The notes under the pieces: model-generated
What the model was told of the DNA's origin: nothing
The model's input: only the letters and a program-made list of their open reading frames with translations
The model's database searches: none
Made by a program: the position numbers and the translations under genes
Shown here: piece by piece, positions 45,035 through 54,435 of the stretch
Numbering within the stretch: the stretch's first letter is position 1
Layout of the letters: each line of letters starts with the position of its first letter
Source of the DNA: Piezodorus guildinii
Lineage: Eukaryota > Arthropoda > Insecta > Hemiptera > Pentatomidae
Direction of reading: 5' to 3'
Assembly (NCBI GenBank): GCA_023052935.1
Contig: CM041292.1
Coordinates: forward strand, 98,385,237 to 98,449,236
DNA length: 64,000 nt

Positions 45035-45650
45035 TGTACGAGTTTAAACTCGGCCATTCAACAGCTGAGGCCGCTAGAAGTATTTGCAAGGCGTTTGGGG
45101 AAGGGAGTGTTAATGAACGGACCATTCGCCGTTGGTTTGCTAAGTTTTCGACTGGGGATACCGACTTGGAAAACTTGCCCCGATGAAGACCTCCGTCCGT
45201 AATAGACAACGATGTCCTCAAACATACATTAGAAGGAAATCCTTACCATACAGTTAAAGGACTCTCAGCACAACTGAATGCAAGTGCATCTACCGTTTCC
45301 AGACATTTAAAGTGTATTGGGAAAGTAAAAAAGCTCGATACATGGCACTCTCATGCATGATCTTACTGAGCGGCATGTTTCAAAACATACCCAGCAAAAC
45401 TTGAAAGAACTGGACTACGAAGTTCTTCCGCACCCACCATATTCTCCCGACTTGTCTTCAACAGATTACCACCGGTTCATGAATTTAGACAACTTCATCA
45501 AAGGAAATCTTTGAAAATGATGATCAAGTGAAAAGTGCGTTTTCAGATATGATTTCACTTTAAAGCTCAGAGTTTTTCAGTTCGGGGATAAAAAAGTTGG
45601 TGTCACGTTGGGAAAAATGTGTAGAAAAAGAAGGTAAATACTTCGAATAA
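45035..45650 (+). pseudogene. mariner transposase remnant (copy B)
   Basis: Better preserved at the N-terminus than copy A. The helix-turn-helix reads FKLGHSTAEAARSICKAFGE, GSVNERTIRRWFAKFSTGD, TDLENLPR, then a TGA where GRPP would start. It continues VLKHTLEGNPYHTVKGLSAQ, LNASASTVSRHLK, KKLDTWHSH. After the core deletion: YEVLPHPPYSPDLSSTDYH, then DDQVKSAFSDM and a C-terminus KCVEKEGKYFE. The catalytic DDE/D region is absent. Confidence 0.85.
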
Positions 45651-46576
45651 AATTATTTTGTTTTCATATCGTATTTTTAATAAAAATCTTTTACCTTGAA
45701 AACGGACATGTCATGTGACCCAACCCAATACATAGAGTTAAATTTTATGATAACAGTCTTAAGTTAACTTAAATAAGAAGTGTATTCAGTTTTTTGGAAA
45801 CATCTGATTTAGATTAAATAATATAACTATATTACATTGTTACCTATAATAATCAGTAATAAGTTTATGCTCTCTTCGTCATTTCATATTACCTTTTACA
45901 ACTTTCTGAATAAGATAATATTTTTTTCTAAAATCTTTCTCTTTCCAGCGGTATATTATACGTCTGTGTTACTGTCCATAATATATAAAAAACCAAAATT
46001 CCATTAAAAATATTTGTACTCTTTTATCCATTAGTTGGTTATAAAATTCGTTCAACTTGTATATTAAGCCGTTATTTTTCAATGCTGATTAGATGTTATA
46101 GTTAGTCTTTTAGGATGTACAAAATTAATGGTACTTTAGATGAAGAAAATTTAAACTATCGGTATTTAAGCCCTGTCTGACTATTTTAATAAGAATGAAG
46201 CCTACATCATATTAAAGCCTATTAAATTTTATATCGATATAACGAGTTTAATTAAAATGGTTAGAGTCGTTCTTAAGAAAATCGTAAAAAGGTGCAAAAT
46301 GCGTGATATAATGTGGCTCTTGTGCATGGAAATGTTGTTGTAACATCTCAGGCACAGACATCCTTAAAATATGAAATATTATTTTTATACTTCTTATCGT
46401 TTTCGTGTTAGCCTTACCACATACACACACACCCACAGTCCTGTTTGTGGGACTTGGTTATTTGGACTCAGGGGACCCTAAAACGTGTATTGCCATTGAA
46501 AACTGAAATTCGAAAATTTCCACGATCACAATACCTTCCCTTACTATATATTTCATATATAGGTTAGTGAAAGTAA

Positions 46577-46862
46577 TGAACGGTACAGATATCAGAAATA
46601 AAAAGATAATTTTGTTAAAGATAAAGAATATTACTAACAAAACAAGCTAATGGTGTTTTGTAAAGTGATTGATAGAAGCAAAAGTAATCTTATAAAGTCC
46701 CATTTCACTCACTTTTATTTTTATCGCAGTATCTCAAAAATGATTATGTTTCTTGACAATGAATTTTTTCCTTAAGTTCATCCTCTAACTGATTAAAAAT
46801 ACTCATTTGAAAGATAATAAAATTTCTAACCACTTGTAAAGCAAAGTATTCTTAGTCTGATT
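46577..46862. other. AT-rich DNA, nothing recognised
   Basis: A short spacer between the HE terminus and the target duplication of the next Jockey copy. Confidence 0.5.
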
Positions 46863-46876
46863 CTAAGATATTTATA

Positions 46877-48080
46877 ACTTTTATCCCGTTGAGGTCGGTG
46901 TTCCTCAGGGCAGCGTCCTGGGACCCGTTCTCTACATCCTTTACACCACTGATATTCCTAATCATCCTGACACCTTTCTGGCAACATTTGCAGACGACAC
47001 CGCCATCCTATCATCCAGATCCGATCCCGAAACAGCATCCTTAATCCTGCAAAGACACCTTTGTCTTATCGAAGACTGGTGTAATGCTTGGCGCATAAAG
47101 GTGAACGAAGCCAAATGCAAACACGTAACCTTCACTCTTCGACGAAACTCCTGTCCGCCAGTTTACTTCAATTCCATTCCTATTCTTCCTTCAGATACAG
47201 TCCGCTATCTTGGCTTACTACTAGACAAAAGACTGACGTGGAACTCACATACAAGACTTAAAAGAAAAGAACTCAATCGACGATTCGGACAGTTATACAG
47301 ACTATTAAACAGAAAATCTGAACTTACAGTTGACAACATATTATTAATTTATAAGACAATACTAAAGCCCATCTGGAACTACGGACTTGAACTGTGGGGG
47401 AATCCTTTCAATCCAAAGTCCTCCGAATAATAGTAAATGCTCCTTATTATGTATCCAACTATACCTTGCACCACGATCTTAATGTTCCATTTATTTCAGA
47501 CCTAATTCCATCCAAATTTTCCAAATTCCACCAGAACCTCATTCATCATCCTAATCCTTTAGCACGATCCCTATCCAGCTCCACTCATCCATACAATCCA
47601 CCTAGAAGGTTGAAACGGCAGTGGCCCCGAGATATATTGTAAATATGTATGCTGGAGTTCTGACACTGGTCAGATTCTCCTCTCAAGTGCGGTGTGATTG
47701 TGGCTATGGCGCCCTCACTTAGCTTCCGCTGGCTCTCACCAGTGATGCGGCTGTGAGGGAGGCGCTGGGATCCTTTGGACTCTGCTTGTCCTTCCACAAG
47801 TGGGGGGACAAGCCCCGTCCGGTGTTCCCTAGCTGACTGTAAATATTGTACATACGTATGAATGTGACATTTTTTGTTTATTTATTTATTAACTTCATTT
47901 ATTTGTATTTATTTTATCTACAAATTTCGTTATTGTATACGTTTATTTAGTTTAGTTTCATTTTATGTAATTTGACATTTCTTTTGTTTATATTGTATGA
48001 ATGGGATCCTTTAGCAATTGTCACAACTTGGCAACCAGTGTGACAAACTGTAATACATAGGAATAAATAAAAGTTTTCTA
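46877..48080 (+). mobile_element. Jockey retrotransposon, 5'-truncated, 14-bp target duplication
   Basis: CTAAGATATTTATA occurs at 46863-46876 and 48081-48094. The insert begins at the PVEVGVPQGSVLGPVLY region of the reverse transcriptase and runs through the C-terminus (stop 47640-47642). Its long 3' UTR carries the GC-rich cassette (TTCCACAAGTGGGGG near 47792) and ends AATAAATAAAAG. Its ORF2 C-terminus resembles the 54665 copy (NYTLHHDLNVPFISDLIPSK) whereas its 3' UTR resembles the 22947 copy. Confidence 0.95.
46883..47642 (+). pseudogene. Jockey ORF2 C-terminal part with a 31-nt deletion
   Basis: Reads through FADDTAIL, the YLGLLLDKRLTWNSHTRLKR thumb and KPIWNYGLELWG. Compared with the 56 kb copy, 31 nt covering the TAKRSNIKRI region are then missing, which shifts the frame (frames 47101-47430 and 47394-47642). 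It ends NPPRRLKRQWPRDIL. Confidence 0.9.
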
Positions 48081-48094
48081 CTAAGATATTTATA

Positions 48095-48903
48095 CCAAAG
48101 TATTTAAGCATATTGCGTTTCATATCCATGTTTCGTGTGTAGGTTCCTATGAAAATATATTCAACTGCTATTGGCCACTTAAAATGTTTTTATACGATTT
48201 AAAAAAAATTCGATGTTTTGAAAACAGAAGAACCTTTTTCTGAAACCTAAAAGAATTTTTTTTTTAGATTAATGGGATTGACATTTATGCCGCATACGAG
48301 TTGTTAAGATCTAGCTCTAAATAATAACTTTCTTTGTTGTGCCTGGTTGTAAAGGGGGCCGATTAACCGATAGAGAAAATGTATGTACCCACACCATTAA
48401 CGCAGATATATGTAGTTCAACACGAAATAAAATATTCATAAAAAAAGTCACTGAATACAGCTAGTATTTAATAATTTTGACATACACCACATTAATATTA
48501 TTATTAATACAAAAGATTATTCCATATGTGATACTATGTATATCTGATGTTTAGGCATTTAAATATTTATTAACCGTTTAGCAGAAAATCTACGTTTTGG
48601 ACCATCCAATCACTTTTTAGTATGTTTTTGCTATCTCGAATAAAAAAGTGCTTTTTTTGTTTCAATTGTTTCTTAGTAAATCGTATTTTATGCAAAAAAT
48701 TATCATCATGAATTTTAGAGATAGTTAATTTTACCAACAAGACTAACGTGTGACATGTTAAAAAAAATATATATATATTTTTTAGTAGATTTAATGCTAT
48801 TTACAGCTGTATAATGATATACATCTAGTAAATGTGATACAAGATACTAATGTCGTTATTCACATCTGGGGATATTACCCATTGTTAGCTCTCCAAAACT
48901 ATG
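48095..48903. other. AT-rich DNA, nothing recognised
   Basis: Contains a short AT run near 48768-48782. The left part of the minus-strand Jockey's 3' UTR may lie here, but I cannot place its end. Confidence 0.4.
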
Positions 48904-49845
48904 TTATACTAGAAGGTCTAGAGGCCATCTTCTTTTCAGACGCCTCGGAGGATTATTAGGGATTATAGAGGAAGCAAGGATTGAAACTAGTGGATTAGAG
49001 TGGGAATGGAGTTTGTCATGAAAGGAGTGGTACCTGGTTTGCGCCAAGTCAGCAACATGGGGAACGTTAAGGTTCTTGAGGATGAGTTTATTTGTGACAA
49101 AATAAGGAGCATTGAGGATTTTTCAAAGGATTTTTGATTGCAAGGATTGGAGACGGGAAGAATTTGATGGTTTAGTAGAGTCTCAAATCTCTACTCCGTA
49201 AGTCCATATCGGTCTAATGATAGTCATGTAGATAAACCTTTTTTGTACTTAAGTGGAAGGTTATAGCGTTTGTCCAGTAAGTGTTGGAGTAGTCGAAAAC
49301 GTCGGACAGTTTCTTGTCTTTTCAGTCTTGTATGAGGGTTCCAAGTATGACGTTAGTCCAGGTGCAGTCCTAGATATCGGATTTGTTCAACCGGGACAAG
49401 AGTAGTGTTATTGAAGGATACTGTTGGGCAGGATGTCATAGGTTTACGACAAAGGGTAAAGGTTATTTGGTCGGATTTATTGGAGTTTATTTTTATTCTC
49501 TAATTCTGACACCATACTTCAAGGTATCTGATGTGGGATTGAAGAGTTTGGGTGGCAATAGTTGGATCGTTGTTGACTGATAACATTCAAGTGTCATCAG
49601 CATAGGGATAAAGGAAAGTGTTGGGAAGGGATGGGATATCAGCTGTAAAAACTGAGTAAAGGATGGGTCCTAAAATACTGACTTGAGGAACACCTGCATA
49701 CTGATTAAAAAGGGATGAATAGAAACGATTTACTTTGAAGGACCTGTCTGTGATATAGGACTGGATAATGAGGAAGTATGTAGATGGAAGGAATTTACGG
49801 AGTTTGTAAAGCAATCCCGGGTGCCACACTCGGTCAAAAGCTTAG
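48904..49845 (-). pseudogene. Diverged Jockey-clade reverse transcriptase, minus strand
   Basis: Reverse reading starts at LTECGTRDCF-type shifted text and then WHPGLLYKLRKFLPSTYFL, YADDT with AGVPQVSILGPILYSVFTAD before it. It passes through CPTVSFNNTTLVPVEQIRYL, GLHLD and WNPHTRLKRQ, and ends NNPPRRLKRRWPLDLLV with a stop at 48904-48906. Several frameshifts and stops lie between. It is clearly a different subfamily from the other Jockey copies: YADD replaces FADD and the C-terminal words vary. The 5' end is truncated at the DRVWH motif. Confidence 0.8.
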
Positions 49846-51043
49846 TTAAAAATATAATTAATAAAAGCTTGAATATTTGTTACTTATTTCATTTATAAAA
49901 CAGTTATTAATATCTTTTCCGTTAAGAAATTTGTAAATCAAAATAAATTTCATTTCTAATAGGATGTGTATTAATATATATATAAACACACACACACACA
50001 TAAATATATTTCTTTTCGGCAACAATTTGTCCCATACGAGAAATTATTCTTGAGAATTTATTTTTTCCATCAGTCCTTGAGGACTCATTAGTGTTATAGG
50101 CCGGCCCTTTTATTCTATTACGAGAAATGGAAATGAATAATTCAAAACGTTTAATAAACATAATGAAATGATTGCTCACATATTCTACGAAAAGGTAGTG
50201 CAGCAGGCGAGGTCAAGCGGTAGGAATCTGGTGATAAGACTTCCTGTCGTCATATTCCGGGCTGCTAATAACAACGATAAGGCGTCGGACGCTACATGCC
50301 GTCGGATCTTTAGGTAAAATGAAATTATCTCAATGAGAAATTGTGAACAGAAAAAGATTATTAAGGTAATTTCGCGTTTGAATCCAATATTCCCATTAAT
50401 ATCGAATCAAAATACTCTAGGACTATAATGTAATATTTAAAAAAAAAATTATACAGAATCTCATTCATGAAGAAGTTGTATTTTAGACGGAATGACCTAG
50501 TCGGGAAGATCGACCACTATTTTTCCACAAGAGTAAAAACTTACTATTGGTGCCAAGACCAAAACATTGCTGGACGACACATCAGACTTGTTATTCCATA
50601 GCTACGGTTTACAATAAATATTCCTCCGAATTTTCAAGATTCTCACACAAATTCTCCAAAGTACTGCTACAATGTTAAAATATGTACGGAAACCCTCAGT
50701 GAGGAAAAAATTGCTGAATTATTGAATTCAAATTACTTATCGCTATCGACATGTCCTCAACGCCAACCCACGTCACTTTCTGATGTTCTTGATTATTTTG
50801 AATGATGTGTTGTTGTTTAGATTGTTTTTTAATATAATTAAGTATAATATAATTCAATTTTATATTTGCGTGCCTTTATTTTATATCCTGTATATATGTA
50901 TTTGTATTCTTTATTGGTTTTTGGTTTCACACGGGCTTACCTTAGTGGGATAGTGACTTTTACTTTAAAAATATCTGTGGATATCAGCTGATGCGCTCGA
51001 TGATAACAGTCATACGTTACATCGTCTCTCAGATTTTTGCTTT
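49846..51043. other. Mostly unassigned; possible decayed tRNA-like SINE near 50200
   Basis: Bases 50195-50310 are GC-richer with AGGCGAGGTCAAGCGGTAGG and ATTCCGGGCTGC, vaguely like tRNA A and B regions, but neither box matches well. A (CA)n run lies at 49987-50000. No supported gene. Confidence 0.35.
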
Positions 51044-51169
51044 TTACTTTCACTTACTATATATAGTAAAGGGAAGTATTGCGATCGTGAAAATTTTTGA
51101 ATTCCAGTTTTCAACGGAAATACACGTTTTAGGATCCCCTGAGTCCAAATAACCAAGTCCCGCAAAAAG

Positions 51170-51200
<31 letters not shown>

Positions 51201-51845
51201 GTAACTCCCGGGCGGAAACGGTAAGTCCTATGAAACTGAAATTTCATATTTAAGACAATTATACGCCCGAGACGTGACAAAACTTTTTTCATCTAAATGA
51301 GCCTACCAGAAGAGGCACTTTATACCATGCATTTTGCACCTTTTTTCGATTTTCTCGAAAACGGTTCCGACGATTTTGATTAAACTCGCTATATCGATGT
51401 AAAATTTAATGGGCTTTAATATCATGTAGGTTTTATTTAGATAAAAATGGTCTGACAGGGCTTAAATGCCGATATTTTAAATTGTCTTCCCTAAAGTACC
51501 TTTAATTTTGTAGATTCAATAATAATAACTAGATTATCTTGTTAACGCTGATGAAAAACTAGTAAATATATAAATTGAATAAATTCGATACCCAACTAAA
51601 GGAGAAAACAGAAAAAATATTTTTTTAATGCAATTTTTTGTTTTTGAACATAAGAGCAGTAATATACATGTATGATATACCGTTGGAAAGCTAAAGATTT
51701 TAGAAAAATTATCATCTCATACACTAGCTTTTAAAAGTTAATAGAGAGTGATGAAATGAACATAAAACTAACTGATTATTTTAGATAATAATATAATAGA
51801 TTTTTGAATCAAACACATGTTTCTATAGAAATTTAATTTAATTTA
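51044..51845 (-). mobile_element. HE family copy, minus strand, 5' end missing, first of a head-to-tail pair
   Basis: The terminus TTACTTTCACTTAC with palindrome remnant TTACTATATATAGTAA (51055-51070), a (TG)n run (51173-51200), and all family blocks in reverse follow, up to CTATAGAAATTTAATTTAAT. There it stops without its 5' terminal block and the next copy begins at once. Confidence 0.9.
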
Positions 51846-52343
51846 TTACTTTCACTTACTATATATAGTAAGGGGAAGTATTGCGATCGTGAAAATTTTC
51901 GAATTCCAGTTTTCAACGGAAATACACGTTTTAGGGTCCCCTGAGTCCAAATAACCAAGTCCCGTAAAAAGGTCTGTGTGTGTGTGTGTGTGTGTGTCTG
52001 TGTGTGTGTGTGTGGTAACTCCCGGGCGGAAACGGTAAGTCCTATGAAACTGAAATTTCATATTTAAGACAACTATACACCCGAGACTTATGAAAATTAT
52101 CATCTCATACACAAGCTTTTAAAAGTTAATAGAGAGTGATGAAATGAACATAAAACTAACTGATTATTTTAGATAATAATATAATAGATTTTTGAATCAA
52201 ACACATGTTTCTATAGAAATTTAATTTGATTAATTCCTTAATAATTTCACGTATTTTTATTTCTAACTGTATTTGAAAATCCTTTCATTGATTTTAAAAA
52301 TTGAGGTAAGTGAAAGTCGTGTGTTGCCCGCACCAGATTTTTT
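51846..52343 (-). mobile_element. HE family copy, minus strand, both ends present, internal deletion
   Basis: Starts with the same terminus (TTACTTTCACTTAC, palindrome CTTACTATATATAGTAAG at 51855-51872) and ends with GGTAAGTGAAAGTCGTGTGT, TGCCCGCACCAGATTTTTT, the family 5' end. About 450 bp of the interior is missing, with the break inside CCCGAGACTTATGAAAATTA near 52081-52098. The (TG)n run at 51972-52013 has expanded and carries one TCTG interruption. Confidence 0.9.
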
Positions 52344-52598
52344 CAGTAGGAATTCGCTAGAATTCAGTCTGGAGAACATCACTAGACCTCAGGAATATTA
52401 CGGCAGTGAATATTGGAGAAGTTTCGGTAAGCAAAGTTATAATTTACTTTGTACAATCACGAAAAAGTGAAAGAAGGGTCACTGATCAGCTGATTGCCGC
52501 TAGCTCGGCAAGCTCGGGCTTGCTTTTCTTTTAATTATCTTTCTTTTATCTTTAATTCTTATCTCATTATTTATTTATTATTATTATTTTCTTAATCA
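52344..52598 (+). other. Probable 5' UTR and upstream flank of the Jockey element
   Basis: A short GC-richer stretch (52478-52530, with GGTCACTGATCAGCTGATTG) precedes a T-rich leader and the ORF1 ATG. Jockey elements start with an internal promoter, but I cannot fix the first base because no target duplication could be matched with the 3' side. Confidence 0.4.
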
Positions 52599-53885
52599 AT
52601 GAGATATTTTCATCAAGTCATGTCCTCAAAGTCTGCAAGTAAAAGATCTAGATCTGCAGGTTCTAACTCGTCTCCCACAAAACAGAGACCCCGCCGTGAA
52701 CAAAATAAAAAAATGATTCCACCAGCGACCGCGTCAGCTACCTCATTAGGATCTGAACCACAGCCCAGCACATCATCACAAGGAATAACTGATGAATCTC
52801 CGTTTTTTACACCGAATCCATTTCAGATCCTCCAAAATGAAAAAGAAACCATGGAATCTTCTCCTATACCCAGAGAACCACTACCTCCACCAATATTTGT
52901 TAAAAATATTAAAAATTTTAAACTGATGTGTGCACATTTAAACAAAGTGACAGATCCTAATAGTTATTATTGTATAAGTAGAACCAATGATACTAAAATA
53001 TCTCCGACTACTGCTGAAACCTACAGAAAGATTGTAAAATATCTGACTGAGACCAAAGCTGACTTTCATACTTATCAGCTGCGCCAAGAGAGAGCATTAA
53101 GGGTCGTAATCAGAAACCTACATTCCTCAACATCCGTTGAAGCAATCAAAGAAGAACTGACAGAATTAAGATTCCAAGTGAGGCAAGTCACCAACGTTCT
53201 AAAAGATAAAAGTCCACTGCCTCTATTCTTCGTGGACTTGGAACCATCAGCAGGAGTCGAAAAAATCTATGACCTCAGCAGACTGTACTATACCCGTGTA
53301 AAAGTTGAAAAACCTTACACAAAGAAAGAAATAGTCCAGTGCCATAACTGTCAGGCATATGGTCATACCAAAAGTTATTGCCATCACATACCACGCTGTG
53401 TGAAATGCGGTGAACAGCATAAAACAGAATAATGTACAAGATCAAGATCAGCACCCGCTGTATGTGCTCTGTGCCTCAAGGACCACCCGGCTAACTACAA
53501 GGGATGTGAAATCTACAAGAAACTCAAAACCAGATACCAAAAACCTCAGGATCCGAATGAAACAGCTGTACCAACCAGAAGCAGAAGAGAACCATCTAAA
53601 CTTGTAAATTCTAACGTGTCATTTGCCCACTTGCTTGGAGGTGGTAACCAGAATCATGAAGTCGAGGCACTGCCGGAACAACATTTTCCTCAACATTCTC
53701 AATTACCTAATCTTCAAAAAACTCCTCAATATCAAATTTCTCATATCCCTCCACCATCAAACGTCACAGATCTTAACAGTCTAATGACATCGTTCATCTC
53801 CGAAATCAAATCTCTTGTTATGCCGCTTATATCACTCCTTACAAATCTAGTATCGAATCTAATCCCTGCCTTGAAAAATCCTTAA
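52599..53885 (+). pseudogene. Jockey ORF1, gag-like RNA-binding protein with one nonsense codon
   Basis: The 428-codon frame is open except for TAA at 53430-53432 (codon 278). The N-terminal 70 residues are basic and Ser/Pro-rich. Three zinc knuckles follow: CHNCQAYGHTKSYC (residues 248-261), CVKCGEQH with the stop just before the last Cys (267-279), and CALCLKDHPANYKGC (289-303). This triple CCHC array is typical of Jockey ORF1, which binds element RNA. A Pro/Gln-rich tail and a hydrophobic C-terminus follow (MTSFISEIKSLVMPLISLL). A second Met at 52620 could also serve as the start. Confidence 0.9.
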
Positions 53886-54434
53886 ATGACTTCACCTAAC
53901 TCCTTATCCATTCTCCTTTGGAATGCGAATGGTGTTAGAAATCATACTGACGAACTGACAGCGTTGTTGCAAGACAAAACAATCGATGTTGCACTTATAA
54001 CTGAAACAAGACTAACGACTAAACAGTACTTCAAAATACCGCAATACATGACATACCGTACTGACCACCCAGACGGCAAAGCCCATGCCGGTTCTGCTAT
54101 CATTGTCCACCAATCCCTCTCTCATCATTTACTCCCACTTCCCACCTATGATTTCCTACAAGCCACAGCCATAGTAATCAAGACTTTTTCCTTTCCGGTA
54201 ACCCTCACATCTGCATATTGCCCTCCTAAACATTCCATTTCCAATTCTGAATTTGTATCCTTTCTGGATTCCTTGGGAAATCGTTTCATTCTGGGTGCAG
54301 ACTTAAACGCCAAGCATCAGCAGTGGGGTTCCAGAACCACGAATTCTCGGGGACGAAATTTGCTGTCTGCACTCAACTCCCGAAATTTTAATATCCTGCC
54401 TCCTGACTCCCCTACCTACTGGCCAACCGAGTAA
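53886..54434 (+). pseudogene. Jockey ORF2, endonuclease domain, truncated by deletion
   Basis: The APE-type endonuclease begins LSILLWNANGVRNHTDEL (conserved Asn at 13 and 15) and continues IDVALITETRLT (Glu at 40), SAYCPPK and LGADLNAKHQQWGS. It ends at DSPTYWPTE and a TAA. Compared with the 23 kb copy about 225 bp are missing after WPT, including the catalytic SDH motif, and the join shifts the frame. This copy therefore cannot nick its target. Confidence 0.9.
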
Positions 54435-54435
54435 C

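Larger units (their letters stand above)
44509..45728 (+). mobile_element. mariner transposon, internally deleted copy B, itself interrupted by a SINE
   Basis: The terminal repeats TTGGGTTGTTTCACATGAAA (from 44509) and its complement (ending 45728) match those of copy A. TA follows on the right; the left dinucleotide reads AT. Excluding the SINE it is about 0.9 kb, against 1.3 kb for an intact mariner. It shares with copy A the same fusion of the HDLTE region to RHVSK, so both come from an already deleted master copy. Confidence 0.9.
44445..46576 (+). mobile_element. HE family copy interrupted by a mariner
   Basis: The 5' end (AAAATCTGGTGCTCGCAACA, then ACACGACTTTTAACTTATG) is at 44445-44508. 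The rest resumes after the mariner at 45731, with family blocks to the terminus TTAGTGAAAGTAA at 46576. Without the mariner it is about 910 bp, the usual length. The (CA)n region is CACATACACACACACCCACA near 46418-46438. Confidence 0.8.
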
